DNA of 64,000 nucleotides from Phoronis australis (lineage: Eukaryota > Phoronida > Phoronidae), in assembly GCA_002633005.1 (NCBI GenBank), contig NMRA01000755.1, forward strand, positions 102,608 through 166,607, given 5' to 3'. A program made the translations under genes and the position numbers. The notes beneath the pieces were generated by a model. That model had not been told where the DNA came from and made no database searches. It saw only the letters and a list, made by a program, of their open reading frames with translations. Positions 1 through 18,033 of this stretch are shown here, piece by piece; within the stretch, counting starts at the first letter, position 1; each line of letters opens with the position of its first letter.

Positions 1-717
1 AAGAACACTCATCTGTTTTTAGGTTCATTTGACTAGAGAATGGAAACATGTTGACTTACTATTTTTCTCAACCTGCGATTGTCATTGGCATAGTGCAATC
101 AGGAGTTACTTTTTCTAGGAATAATGGTAGTGGGCGAGGCAATTAAATCCATGAGTCAGTTTTAAATCTTCAGTAGGAGGCAGGTGACTCAACAACAACA
201 ACAGGAGAAGTGTTTCTGTGAGTTTCCTGTAACGTGGGCGACGCAGCACTGAAATAAGTGGCTATAGCCCTCCCCCCCTTAGTTAGGTAATGATCATGAC
301 TCAGAAAATGTCAACATAAATTTATTGAGCTTTCATAGGGCTCAAATGTTTTGTTTATTCATAACTTTATAATTTCTCTGTCCTGATACAAAACTTGTGG
401 TGTTAAAGAGTGATGATTACATTTAGTTTTTAACTTCCACTTTGGTTTGTTTTCATCTGTTAGTTATCTGTTCTGGTCAGCGTTGATGCAGTACTTTATT
501 ACATAGTTGTTCCTAATTTTGCAACGAAAAAGTCACCCTCGTGCCAGCTCAAAAAGGTCAAGATTTTTTTTATTGAGCGCCACATCTAAGTGCTGGTTTG
601 AAAATGAGTCCAGCACAAACCAGAACCAGGTACGGTTATTTTTGTCCAAATCATTTTTTGTAAACAATACATTTGTTAATATTTTTAAAGCTTTCATTGT
701 GTGTTTTGTCATTGCAG
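1..717. other. intron of CNOT11, no coding signal seen
   Basis: This stretch precedes the first visible CNOT11 exon, whose acceptor is attgcag at 711-717. I looked for the preceding conserved exon (a PPITPPEKFFLSQL-like segment) and did not find it, so the upstream exon should lie outside the window. The open frame at 507-725 runs into the acceptor and looks like chance. Confidence 0.5.
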
Positions 718-3700
718 CTGTTTAAGAAGACACCGGCACAAATTTTGCAGATGGACGTTGGTAACATGCAAGTATGTTGACTTGAAATAATAACATCATT
801 AGTTTATTACAGTATTGAGCATATTCAAAGTAGTATTACACACTTCATTTTTGTTTTATTATTTCTTGACTATGCCTCACGTTAAATTTACTGCAATTAG
901 CCTTGTAGCAACGCCCTCTACTGACAGAAACTTTCAAAGGGGCTATAAAACAGAATACACTTTCATTCGACAAAGTAATATACTTATCACTTGTTCCACT
1001 TACTTGTTGGTTTGTCGTGTTCTGTCCTTGGATTGGAAGTTATTTCTGGGCTTAAAAGAATGTATGGACCATTGTTGTCAGATCACAGACCAGGAACTGA
1101 GCAGCTGGGTCAAGCCTGGTTGTTGAGCCTGGACTTGATGAGGAATGACAAAATTCGATGAAGATTTGATGCACAAAATTGTGACAAAATTACCATTTCT
1201 TTTTGACTGGAACTCATTTCAATACTGGCAAAATATTGACAAAGTCTTGATGTAGGTGTGGCCCCACACGTTGTCAAAATTGCGACAAGTTACCTTGCCA
1301 CTCCACTCGCAATGAAATGATTAGCGGCTATGTGCAGGTACTGTTTCATTACATTTTGTCCAATATGTAATTGCCACAAAATTTCGACTTAATTACCAAA
1401 TAATTCTAGTGAGATGTCCGTTGAAGCTTGGCGGAGTCTGACAGAGTTCTTATGAAGTCTATCCAGTTTATTTTGAAAACCACAGACTATACTTGTTTTG
1501 AGCCATTGGTATTGATGCATTGCACAATTGAAAAAAGCTCTGACATATGGGACACTCAACTATCATATGAGAGAATACAATGTACCATGGGAGAGGTGTC
1601 GTTTTGTCCTGTGAAAAATGGGTTTTGAATACTAATTGCAGCTAATTGAAATTATATTTTGGTAAATTCTAATAGAATAATTACAAAATTAACTATTGAA
1701 CCTACTTTCAACTGAAGTGGGCCAAATTTTGTTTAGACTTTTGAGAAGTCTTTACTTTTGATAAGAATGTGTTTACTGTAATTTGTTGTTAGTAGTTGTT
1801 ATTTTTGTTGTTGTCATTTTAAGATAGCTGAACTAAAGACTTGCTATTTGCTTGACAGTCATTTGATGTAAGTGGCCTTCAGTTGGCCCTCGTGGAGCGA
1901 CACTCTGAGATGCCAGCTGAGAGCAAAACCAGTATACCATGCGTTGTACCAGACGAAGACCAAAGACCATACACGTAAATACTGTCAGAAGTCAACGTTA
2001 TCATTTCCATCTTGGTTTATACTTAGGAGTCCCACTTGTCAAATAGTGCTCACTGAATTTCACATGGCTGTTTCACTGCCAACATTTTTAGAAGTGCAGT
2101 GGCCAATTCAATTTTGAGGAAACTTTGAAAATAGAGTTCAATTAGTAAAAATGCTTTAAGATTGTTTTTGTTGGTGGATTATAGTGAGACTTTCAGTGTA
2201 AGATAAACATTCACTAGGTCATTGATATTTTTGATAGATGAAGTCATGTTAAGGCAGTTGTATAGCAGGTAAAATATTCAAAATTTCAAGTGAAAGAAAC
2301 ATGTATGTATGGTCAGTGATGGGTTTGGTTGAGAATACATCAACCGCTTTGGTGTATACCTCATGTGGCATTTCAAACTTTAATGAATCAATCATTTTGA
2401 GCTTTGAGTCAATTCAACATGTCATTAGCCAATCTTGGGTCCACTGCATCAATCACAGAAGTTGAGTAGTGTACAGTTTCTTTCCGAATATGATAAAACT
2501 GTCTTCCTGATGTCTGATTATGTCATTAAACTGTTAAGTTATCTCCCATGAAACTAAGTAAAGAATAGGCAAGTAACCAACTTGTTTGGCAGTGACAAAG
2601 TTAATAACCTAATCAACATTGAATTTTGGACAGTTGAGATAATCTGAGTGAACTTTGATGTTCAGTTGAGGCAACATTAGACAAAAGTCCCAATTTTTGT
2701 GCTGTTAATGTTAACAGTCATTTATTTAAGCTTCTATAATCTTGCATTGCATTATGAAAACAACTTTTGATTTAGACCACTTCCATTATGAAATTGGTCT
2801 CAAATTGTTCGTTTGTCAAATTGGAGGCGATTCCAAGGGTTCCGAAGAACTGACATTTCGTCATTGCTTGAGACCAAGCTCTACAAGTTGGCTTGTCTTT
2901 GTGTGTCATTTTATGTGCGGAACATGGTCTCAAACAATGTTCTTTGCAAACCAAAGAATCACTTTTCACCCGAGTAAGAAATAAGGTGAGACCACTTTTA
3001 TAAAGGATAAGTGGTCTAATTAATGAAAAGTTTGCTTCTTGTAATGGACACGGACATGTAGTCACGTTCAGTTACAAAACATGAAAATGCGAAGTAACAG
3101 CATAAAACTAATATGTACATGAACTTAATAGTGTATTTGGTGCATCACTTAACAATGACATGATGCAAGGCGCCTGTGATGAAAATTGTGGTTTTGTGGA
3201 TTGAAAATAGCAAGTTTGCTTCCACATTTCAACGTTTCACCATCCAATCACGTCATTGGCAGCCGCGCTAGTCTACACACCCGTAGGTCTTAAGCTTGCT
3301 CGCGAAACACTCGCCAATCATTTGTGTGGTTTTGCTTGAACTCGCCAAACTTTAATTTCCAAATTGCATTTGGATTTCAGGAATCTATTCTAATATGAAC
3401 GCCCAAGATATTTCATCTAAACCTACTCTGAAATATTTGGCCTGGTTATTATTACTTAACAAAATTTGACCTTATAAATAATGAAAGGAATCTATTGAAA
3501 TTTACACACAAATTATTCACTCTTCTCAGATTTCGTCAAAGTTTTAAAACGTATATGGAGGCTGACGTATAAACAGAATGTTGTAAAATACATGTTTCCC
3601 GCCATAATTTTGACAACAATTCTGTCTGCATTGCCTCTCCACGAAATTGTGGAATGTCTGCAATCATCTGAAGGTTTAGAGTACATTTCTCTCTCTGGAG

Positions 3701-6700
3701 ACTGAATCAAATCTGTTCCAGTTGTTGGAACACAGTGAGTTCTCAAAATAGTGTGTAACATTTCAATTAAAGTTTTTACAATACTTGTCATCTATTGAAG
3801 TTATATTGTATTGAATGCAGATTTGATCACTACAACAAGCCAGGCTGTATCAACCCTGATGTACAAAGGCAAACTACAGAGGCACTGCTGACAGGGACAG
3901 CGCCACCTGTTGAGTTTTGTATGAAGCCAGAATTCATCCGACTAGCGCCACCACTTCACATAGCAGAGGATGAGGTATAATGCATAGTATGACAATGTTT
4001 TGTTCGCACTGAGGTATAGTTCGATAGCAGCCCTTCATTGACACGAACTTCATTGAAGATACGACAGTACTTTTTGTTTGACAGCTCAATACAGACTTGA
4101 TCATAATGTCTAAACAATCTTATTTCTTCAGACATGCAGCTACGTAGCAAAATACGGAGAGACATAACAGACGAACAAATTAAAATACTGGCTATATTTT
4201 GTCTCATCATAGCTGCACGCCTGACGAAAGTAGATTGTTTAAACTCTACGAGCGATTCTGTATTAGGCTGTCAAACAAAAAGTGCAGTCATGTCTTCAAT
4301 GAAATTTTCACTGAGGCTGAACATTTGTGTGATATTCAGATCAGAGTTATGTGTTCAGTAAAAAGAAATTGTACCTTGTGGTGTTTTTGGGTTAATTTGA
4401 CTCGTGTTATCTACTGTGAAAGGTGTTTTGAACCTTTTTATTAAAAACGAAATGATTGTGTCAATTCTTCAAACAAGAGATGAGAAGCTGTAAGCAAGCT
4501 ACATAATGCAAGTACCGTTACAGTAATGCCTGACCAGCTGAAGGTGCTCTCCGTCAGTTCATAAAACTTACTTTTATTTATTACATGACCTCTGATGCTC
4601 CTTACCGTTGATTTCTCCAAAACTTAGATTGGCGTGTTTTTCCTGCTTGCATATACTGCCATGGTCTGCTTGTTAATGTTATTGATTTGTTGTGGAGTTT
4701 ATGATTTCTGCAGCCTATAATTGGTTAGTTCGTTCATGAATAGCGACAGTTGTCGTCAGTGCTGCTCGAAAAGTGATATTACACGGGTTTTGTGGGCAAC
4801 ATCATCCCATCAAGCTGTTTTTATGCCAATCAGTGCACAGAAGTATTCAGTAGTCATATTATAATACATTGCATGGTATGACATCAAACCAGTATAGTTA
4901 ATTACATGGCTGCTGATACTTCTGTCCTCTGATTGGCTGGAACGCAGTATAACAACTACCAGTATAGCGTAATGTTGACCAACTCAGTTTGAAATATTAC
5001 TTGTCATTCATGCTGACTTGACATCAGACGTCAATATTAGTGATCTGACCAATCAGACGCTATGGAAAGTTGAACCCTGACCAATCAGACGCTATGGAAA
5101 GTTGAACCCTGACCACGAAGTGAGCTGATGTTGTCACTATATCAAAGTGGGTAAACACGAGCTAATCTGTTAAGAGATGAAACAAGAGGAAAGAAACAGT
5201 GGTTGTGTACAAGACAGATCCCTCGGGCGTATCAGACTGTACGGCTCTAAGGAGAACAGCATTGCTCTCCGCCTTTGGCCACAGGCACTATTACTCTGCC
5301 TCGGTGTGTATGACCTGATATCACCCTCGGTACTGTCCAATTTCTATTACCTGCTGGATGCATAGCTATCAAGATCTTTTTTCACTTCTCGTGTCCAGAT
5401 GGTGTGGATGACTCCACTGGAGCCTGAACACATGCCAGACATAGCCTGGGATGCCACTATGTGTGTAACAAACTCTGCAGCCTCTGAAGTGCGCCGGCTC
5501 ATGGTGAAGGCGTTTAAGGGACCCCTAGTACTGCAGCAGCAACAACAGTTACTGGGAGAGCTAGAGAAGGACCCCAAGCTGGTGTACCACATAGGGCTGA
5601 CACCTGCAAAGGTAGGCCTTCTTAGTGGCACTTTGTTCCGTAATCATGGTACATGACTGAATATCAAGGAATGCAATGAATTCATTGAGTGTACTAAGTT
5701 TTGCTTTATACTCGGTATAGTTTTAAAAATTGTTTTTTCTTTCAATTGCCTAAGGGTAGTTCATAACTTGTTCAAAAACATACAAAGTTCTGTTTTTGCA
5801 GACTCCTCGCTTTTCTATTATAATGGTGAGTGTTTCCTAATTGTTAATTTCCTCTCATAGTGGATATTCAACCATCATTATCAAAAAGCTTTGTTAACTA
5901 CCTCCGTTGGTAGTAGTTGTCAATGACCCTGAAAATGCTTTAATGAAATGTTTAATCTGGTAAAATGTCCGTAAGTTCACAGAGTCTGTTTATTTCAGTT
6001 ACAACAAACATTTCCAATCATTTGCAGAACATTGTATGCATTAGATCACAAAGAACTAATTGAGTTTAGAACTTTGGCTACCTTGCTCAATATACTGATA
6101 TGTGGATATTATTTTCCTATTTTATTGAAATGCCTTAAATTCATTGAAATTGGCCATTGTGTATTGTACAGTTGAGACTTTTGAAATATGCAGCACTCAT
6201 ATTTTAGTGGTTTACTCTTCTTTGGTCCGTTTAATTATCATGCTATGCCAAACAATGTTCAGGTCTGAGTGTGATAATTTAATCATAGGTTGTACTCTGC
6301 TTATGAAGTCAAGTAATGTGAATGACTGCATTTTGCACTTACTGTGGACATTGGTCATTTTTGGAACTTTTGGTCTTGTTATTCTCAAAACTCTGCTATA
6401 CTTTTATTTTATAAGCATTCAAATGTTTAATTCAACTGGGGACTTATTTCTAAATTATTGTTCATAGGTTATGTCTACTCTTAAGCAAGTAAAATAATTT
6501 CTTTTCCTTCCAGCTGCCTGATTTAGTTGAAAACAATCCTCTTGTGGCCATAGAAGTTCTTCTAAAGCTCATGCCTTCTAACCAAATTACAGAGTGAGTA
6601 TAATTCTCCTCAGTAGTTTCCAAAAAAGTTGATTTTTAAATTTGTCGAAATTCATCTGGCTTTGTCAGAGTTAAGAGGAAAATCAAGAACGAAAACTGAC

Positions 6701-9700
6701 AAATTTGCCAGTCTGAGAGATTTTTGCTTTGAAAGTTCCCATGTTTTCTACAATAGCGAATTTCACCAACTTTTTTGAAAAGTAAAACTGTTTAATGTCC
6801 TTTTATTTAGAATTCTAATAACTTATAATTTAGTAACTAATGCAGAACTTGTAGCAAGTTTTAGTACAGAGAGACAAGACCTGATAACATTCAGTAGACA
6901 TCCTGCAGTGACCGAAAGACACCAGTCTCAGTTGCCGTAGCGACAGTAACAAATGTGTTGCCATAAAATGGTTGCCTCAGGTTTACCACTAGCCTAACTA
7001 TGACTCACTAAACTGAAGGGGGAAAGTGGTGTTTGTGCCATGAAATCCACCTTCACAATAATAAATGTTCAACCACACCATCATGGTAATTTACAAAAGA
7101 GCAGTTCTTTGTTCTCCCATAAAGTCGTACACATGTGCTTGGCTGTAATTGTTTTCATTATCTTTCCACTGCGTATGATTGAATAATAGTAAATGTAAAT
7201 GATTGGAAGATTTGGCTGAGAATGAAATTCCAGGCTTCAGGACTTGCGTCCAAGTAGAATTCCTTGCTTATGCTGCATTTAAGTAATAGTCGTAGGCGTC
7301 AGATTAACTGTTTGACAAACTAACATTTTATTCTCAGTGTATGTGCTGAGAAGATAATGTACCTCTAGTATCTATGTTCAGTACTATACTTTTGTTGTCT
7401 TACATTGCAGATATTTCTCTGTGCTTGTAAACATGGAAATGTCGTTACACTCTATGGAAGTCGTCAACAGGCTAACAACTGTAAGTGTATGGTTGCCACT
7501 GAACATAGAGTAAATAGGTTCCCCAGGGAGGGACTGATTGATAACTAATTACATGTCCATCAGTTTTCCAGAATTCACTTATTTATACTTGACAGAAATT
7601 TTAAATGAGCAGTCTATCAAAGTTCAGAGGTATTTTAATTGAATTTCGAAGGTGACAAATTAGTTATCACTATATGGGGCAGAGTTAGTATATTTTGTGG
7701 AGTGCTTGGTCCTGTGCTATTTCCATTGATTAAAGCATCTCAACTCAGAAAATGTAAACTTCGGTCAACTCCTTTTGCAATTCCTTCATAATGAGACTAC
7801 AGTTGAAAGTAGTAAAACTTTCCTTGAACATATTATTGTTGTTTTAGATGGCTTGGATTATCCAAAAAGTCCTAGCAATGATTTTAGTAACGCGCTCAAA
7901 CGCAAGCACATCAAATAGTCGTGACGTAGCCCTTTCTTGACGAATTGTGTCACCACAAGAAAACAGCTGCAAAACAACAGCTCATAGCAGCAGAAGTAGT
8001 TATGAATATCTGTCAATAATCGCTGTAGAAATATGTATCTGGAAAATCGGCTGGGGGATTATTTTGCTATGACTGTATTTTTCTTGCACATTAAAATTTG
8101 ACTTAGAAAACACAGTCACATGACAGTAATCACATGACGGTAGTCACATGACAGTAGTCACATGACAGTAGTCACATGACAGTAATCACATGACAGTAAT
8201 ACGAAATAATAAGGAGCGTATTTACAGAATCCTCCATCTTTTTCCTCTCAGAAAATATGTACTTTATTGGTTGACAAAGCATAGTTTTTTGATATTTGAC
8301 TTAGAGTTGAGGTTGTTAGATAACGTTGATACTCACTGCTAAAAGGTTAATTTTGCTGGTTCTTGCATGAACGCATGTGGAACTCAATTCTAACATGGAC
8401 ACACAACTCTTTCCTCACCCTCGGAAAACTTACCACTCTCCACAAAACACTAATTGCACGCTTTAAAACTCTTGCCATTGACAAAGCATTTTTTACCATC
8501 ATGATGGAAGCTGATCTGCAACCACATGCAACATGCAACTGGCCTACAACAAGAAGCCTCATGATTACTGAACATTATGGAATGGGTTTTATCCAGTGAG
8601 CTCAGTCATGCTTCATATGAGCTTATTATTAACAACTGGTTGTTAATGGTGATTAGTCCATTTACTTGCTGGAGCTTTCCTGAAGTTTGTAGTTGTTGTT
8701 AGGATAAATAACAGAACTGAGGGGGGGGGGGTTGTATAACAGTTCTGTGTTAAATGAGAATCCCTGTGTCACACTTTTGAACATTGCTTAACAATGCGCA
8801 TTACTGAACAAGGCTTTTGGCATTATTAGATAGTCAACCTTAGTAGTTAACAATTGTATGCAACCCAGAACTGGAGAACTACTAGGTTTTTATGGGTAAA
8901 ATAAAAAGTTGAATGGCATTTCTAAAATAAAAAATTCAAGAAAAAACAAAATTTTAAGCTTTGTTTATTCCACAATTTTCTTCTCTCCAGGCCGTAGAAC
9001 TTCCATCAGAGTTCATTCATCTTTATATCTCCAACTGTATCTCAACATGTGAAACCATCAAAGACCGCTACATGCAGAACAGATTAGTGCGGCTGGTCTG
9101 TGTCTTTCTACAGTCTCTCATCAGGAACAAGATCATCGACGTCAAGGTCAGTTGTAGTCTTGCTTCATCTTCTGTCTAGCATAAGAATGAAAATAATTAC
9201 GAAGTTACGGAATGCTGTGCAATATAAGCCACCTCCGTTTGTGCTACTCCCAAAGAGTATCTGATTCCATGAGGCCTGTTGTACACACACATGCATCAAT
9301 TNTGTTGTCTTACATTGCAGATATTTCTCTGTGCTTGTAAACATGGAAATGTCGTTACACTCTATGGAAGTTGTCAACAGGCTAACAACTGTAAGTGTAT
9401 GGTTGCTACTGAATATGATGCACCTGATATAGTGAATAGGTTCACAAGGGAGGGACTGATTGATAACTAATTACATTTCCATTAGTTTTCCAGAATTCAC
9501 TTAAAATACTTGACAGAAATTTTAGGCGAGCAGTCTATCAAATTTCAGAGGTATTTTAATTGAATTTCGAAGGTGACAAGTTAGTTATCACTTAATGGGG
9601 CAGAGTTGGTATATTTTGTGTAGTGCTTGGTCCTGTGCTATTTCCATTGATCAAAGCATCTCAACTCAGGAAATGTAAACTTCGGTCAACTCCCTTTGCA

Positions 9701-12346
9701 ATTCCTTCATAATGAGACTACAGTTGAAAGTAGTAAAACTTTCCTTGAACATATTATTGTTGTTTTAGATGGCTTGGACTATCCAAAAAGTCCTAGCAGT
9801 GATTTTAGTAATGCGCTCAAACGCAAGCACATCAAATGATTCGTGAAGTAGCCCTTTCTTGCCGAATTGTTTCACCGCAAGAAAGCAGCTGCAAAACAAC
9901 AGCTCATAGCAGCAGAAGTAGTTATGAATATTTGTCAATAACCACTGTAGAAATATGCATCTGGAAAATCGGCTGGGGGATTATTTTGCTATGAATGTAT
10001 TTTTCTTACACATTAAAATTTGACTTAGAAAACGCAGTCACATGACAGTAGTCACATGACAGTAGTCTTATGACAGTAGTCACATGACAGTAATATGCAG
10101 TAATAAGGAGCATATTAATAGAATCCTCCATCTTTCTCCTTTCAGAAAATATGTACTTTTATTGGTTGACAAAGCATAGTTTTTTGATATTTGACTTAGA
10201 CTTTGATACTCACTGCTAAAAGGTTAATTTTGCTGGTGTTAGCATGAAAGCCTGTGGAACCCAATTCTAACATGGACACAGAACTCTTTCCGCACCCTCG
10301 GAACACTTAGTCTCTCCACAAAACACTAATCGCGAGCTGGAAGACTCTTGCATTGACAAAGCATTTTTACCATCATGGAAGCTGACCTGCAACCACATAC
10401 AACATGCAACTGGCCTACAGCAAGAAGCCATCGTGTTTACTGAACATTTGTTTAAATGGGTTTTATCAAGTGAGCTCACAGTAGAGCTTCAAATGAGTTT
10501 ATTATAACAACTGGTTGTTAATGGTGATGAGTCCATTTACTTGCTGGAGTTTTCCTGAAGTTTGTAGTTGTCAGTGTTAGGATAAATAACAGAACTGGGG
10601 GGGGGTTGTATAAAAGTTCTGTCAAGAATCCCTGTGTCACACTTTTGAACATTGCTTAGTAATGCGCATTACTGAACAAGGCTTTTGGCATTATTAGATA
10701 GTCAACCTTAGTAGTTAACAATTGTATGCAACCCAGAACTGGAGAACTACTAGGTTTTTATGGGTAAAATAAAAAGTTGAATGGCATTTCTAAAATAAAA
10801 AATTCAAGAAAAAACAAAATTTTAAGCTTTGTTTATTCCACAATTTTCTTCTCTCCAGGCCGTAGAACTTCCATCAGAGTTCATTCATCTTTATATCTCC
10901 AACTGTATCTCAACATGTGAAACCATCAAAGACCGCTACATGCAGAACAGATTAGTGCGGCTGGTCTGTGTCTTTCTACAGTCTCTCATCAGGAACAAGA
11001 TCATCGACGTCAAGGTCAGTTGTAGTCTTGCTTCATCTTCTGTCTAGCATAAGAATGAAAATAATTACGAAGTTACGGAATGCTGTGCAATATAAGCCAC
11101 CTCCGTTTGTGCTACTCCCAAAGAGTATCTGATTCCATGAGGCCTGTTGTACACACACATGCATCAATTAATTTAAATATGGTGCCATCATGCTAAAACA
11201 AATTCAAGAAATGGATAACAAATTTCGAAAATTCATCTTACTTTCAAAATTTCCGACCAGTAACTTCAGTTGAGGATGGACGGAAAGTACTGACAAATTA
11301 CAAGCCAAATTCCGCGCACTTGTGAAACCGGCTTCAGCGAATGCCACAAATTTCCTAGATGCTTAAATCTGGGTTAGTTCATGATTGAGTGCGACACCTC
11401 TAACAACATGGTTTTCCCAGGTGTATGAACAAGTTCAGTTTATTTCACATTACCGAACAGTACAAATCCTGGTCATAGTTAATGTGGACTTTCTTAACAT
11501 CCATTTTTGTAAAGAGAAATTTGACATCTTCAAGTCGTTCATCATATCGTTTGTAAACAATTATGCCAAACATCATAATTGTAGTTCCATCCAACTGATA
11601 GTTAGTTGTGTGGTTATTAAGTTATAAAAATACAGTGGAGGCTACTTAATATCATACCACATCTCTGATACTGTTACGTAATGAAATGCCATAAAAACGA
11701 AGCATTTCCCTTCAACCTATAATTATAACACTTCTCGCATAATGCCAGGATTTGTTTTCATATTTCCCGGTATCGTCATTAAGTCAACAAAATCGATTCT
11801 CTCCCTCTTATTAGCATATGAACCTTAGGTTTTCTTTCTAAAAACCAGGCCCTTGGATTACATTCAATTCACTTTATCGGGAAACAGCAGAGGGGATAAA
11901 ATTTTAGTCGTTTCTTGTTTTAGCCATCTTATTGTGAATAGTCCATTGCTCCGATACTCCTCACTTAGCATGATTGAATACAAGAGTGGTTATGATTGCC
12001 GCCAAGTCAGAACTGGGTTAATGGAATATCCCACTTATTTTCATTATCGATGTCGAAACCGAGGATGACTTTAAGCGGGACCTCTTTGTTGCTGGTAAAT
12101 GCCACTACATTTTTCTTCCAGGTTGATTGCAGATTACAATCTTGCAATGGTTTTTGTAGCACGGCGCGTAGATCTTGTGATCATGATGTTTACTCTATAA
12201 CATTGGGTCAACTTTTGTTTCAGGATATATTCATTGAAGTGCAAGCGTTCTGTATAGAGTTCAGCAGAATTCGAGAAGCAGCAGGACTATTTAGGTTGCT
12301 TAAGACACTGGACAATGGAGACCCGACCCCACAGGGCTCCAAGTGA
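718..12346 (+). CDS. CNOT11: CNOT11, CCR4-NOT complex subunit 11 (5' partial)
   Basis: CNOT11 is a metazoan subunit of the cytoplasmic CCR4-NOT deadenylase; with CNOT10 it forms a module on the N-terminus of CNOT1. Exons: 718-771, 1859-1974, 3821-3974, 5399-5611, 6514-6593, 7411-7480 (or its copy 9321-9390), 8991-9146 (or its copy 10859-11014) and 12224-12346 ending in TGA. All junctions have AG/GT and the phases close, giving 321 codons that align end to end with the C-terminal part of human CNOT11. Landmarks are [58 protein letters not shown] and [18 protein letters not shown], the last three lying in the conserved C-terminal DUF2363 region. The first exons, coding the variable N-terminus, lie upstream of the window. 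Two exons occur twice because of the block around the gap at 9302. Only one copy of the 70-bp exon can be used: it needs a phase-2 input, whereas the 156-bp exon ends in phase 0. Confidence 0.95.
5046..5109. repeat. 32-bp tandem duplication in CNOT11 intron
   Basis: Two identical 32-bp units, 5046-5077 and 5078-5109, each starting TGACCAATCAGACGC. They lie in the intron before exon 5399-5611. A short recent tandem duplication with no visible function. Confidence 0.9.
7394..9301 (+). repeat. duplicated block, copy A (CNOT11 exons)
   Basis: Copy A of a ~1.9 kb segment repeated at 9303-11169, covering CNOT11 exons 7411-7480 and 8991-9146. The first ~1.4 kb differs from copy B by scattered substitutions and indels. 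The last 509 bases (8793-9301 against 10661-11169) read as identical. It ends one base before the gap mark at 9302, so it is probably one allele of a heterozygous locus placed next to the other. Confidence 0.85.
8114..8200. repeat. minisatellite, 15-bp unit, ~6 copies
   Basis: About six tandem copies of a 15-bp unit close to agtcacatgacagta, with small variants (acggt, agtaat). The equivalent array in copy B (10036-10094) has only about four. It sits in a CNOT11 intron. Confidence 0.9.
9302..9302. other. assembly gap mark (n) at a duplicated junction
   Basis: A single unresolved base. The sequence after it restarts at the equivalent of position 7394, as expected when a contig carrying the other haplotype has been scaffolded in tandem. 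Confidence 0.85.
9303..11169 (+). repeat. duplicated block, copy B (CNOT11 exons)
   Basis: Copy B starts just after the n at 9302, at the bases that precede the acceptor of exon 9321-9390. That exon differs from copy A by one synonymous change (GTC to GTT), and exon 10859-11014 is identical to its partner. Both copies would encode the same CNOT11 residues, which fits two alleles better than diverged paralogous exons. Confidence 0.85.
10036..10094. repeat. minisatellite, 15-bp unit, ~4 copies
   Basis: Counterpart of the array at 8114-8200 with about four units, one of them mutated (tcttatgacag). The different copy number is a length polymorphism if the two blocks are alleles. Confidence 0.85.
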
Positions 12347-12700
12347 TCCTGAGTATTGTAACATGAAGATTTGGCAAGAATCAGATGGCGAACAACTGCA
12401 TACTTATTGTAGTTCTCTCGACAACTAATCTACAGATGCCTTTGGGCAGAGTTCAAATTTGGTTGAGAAAGTCAAGCACCCACAATCCTCATGGCACTGG
12501 AAACTGCCACCTTTGGGTGAAGTGGAGGATCAGCAGGAAGTAAAATGAAATGTTGTCAAGACGATGAAGACATGCTTTCTGTTTCCTGGAAGTGGAGGAC
12601 ATCTTGAAGAACTTCGCCAACCATGTGCTCCCTATGGACACACAAATAACGAGGACTTTGCGGCCATCACAATAAAATTGCATCATTGTCATTGAAATCT
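12347..12700 (+). other. CNOT11 3' UTR with poly(A) signal
   Basis: After the CNOT11 stop there are about 325 bases without coding signal, then a canonical AATAAA at 12671-12676. Cleavage would be expected a few tens of bases later. The region fits a short 3' UTR that converges on UFM1 on the opposite strand. Confidence 0.6.
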
Positions 12701-13552
12701 GTTCCTATTTGAATCCATAACATTTTGAATTATCGTAATAACGTAGTATTTTGTAACTGCGTTAGTCTCACAAGAATGGAAGTTGAAATTTATTTTATAC
12801 TCAGAGACATATAACAAAAATGTTGTTGAGTGTCTGAAGCACTCTGGTGCTTTTACAGCAACTACTGAAGTTCAAAATGTCAACAATAGGTGTCACCCTT
12901 TTGTGTGGTTCATGACATACTGTAAGTAATGTAGGTTGCCTGTCATAACACTGTCAGTAATGGCAGAGAAAGTGAATCCATACAACTGTTCTTCATAAAC
13001 ATTTCATTTAATTTAAACAACATCAAGGATGACATAAGGCTTGCAATCAGGATATTTCAATGACATCTTTTATCAGTAAGTCACTTACAGGAGTCCCATA
13101 ATTTGAGAACCAGTTTTCTCCCCTGAATAATGGGCACCAAACTGGTTCTCAAAATGTGGCACCCCTGCTAAGTGACTGTTGCCCTTTTGTTAATTACAAT
13201 GCTCGACAGTTCCGCTCAGTTTCACAAGCTCATACAATGATCTAAATTCGCTAAAAATGTTAACTTTGTCATTTACAGTAAGTTATTCATGCCTTAAAAA
13301 CACATTGAAATAAAATAACTGTTAATAACAAAGAGATAACACGTGATATTTTTCATGAAACTCTAAAAACTCTCCCATTGGCTGTTACATCCAACTCCAG
13401 GCATGGTGCGTGCACTAAACTCAACAAGTCAGCTGCTAACTCTGAAGATTTCCATTCAAGTCGAGACGTTTAATGTTGCATTCCAAACTGCTTGTGAATA
13501 AGATGTACATATATATATATTTATATAAATACTATACAGTCCTAAGAGTGTC
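12701..13552. other. intergenic between convergent CNOT11 and UFM1
   Basis: I see no exon here. It holds the presumed 3' ends of CNOT11 (+) and UFM1 (-) and one short hairpin element at 13102-13153. Confidence 0.5.
13102..13153. repeat. short hairpin element, copy 1
   Basis: Inverted repeat: TTTGAGAACCAGTT on the left and AACTGGTTCTCAAA on the right, flanking a centre with ctgaataatgggc. Related elements with the same arms and centre occur at 35641-35706 and 38844-38909, so this is a dispersed foldback (MITE-like) family. Confidence 0.7.

Positions 13553-18033
<4,481 letters not shown>

Noticed and set aside
815-1126. 103-codon open frame on the plus strand
   Set aside because: Lies in a CNOT11 intron, with no splice sites or similarity.
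6144-6467. 107-codon hydrophobic open frame
   Set aside because: AT-rich intron of CNOT11 just before exon 6514-6593; no conserved features.
8115-8200. CRISPR-like regular repeats
   Set aside because: A head-to-tail minisatellite without spacers, in an animal intron.
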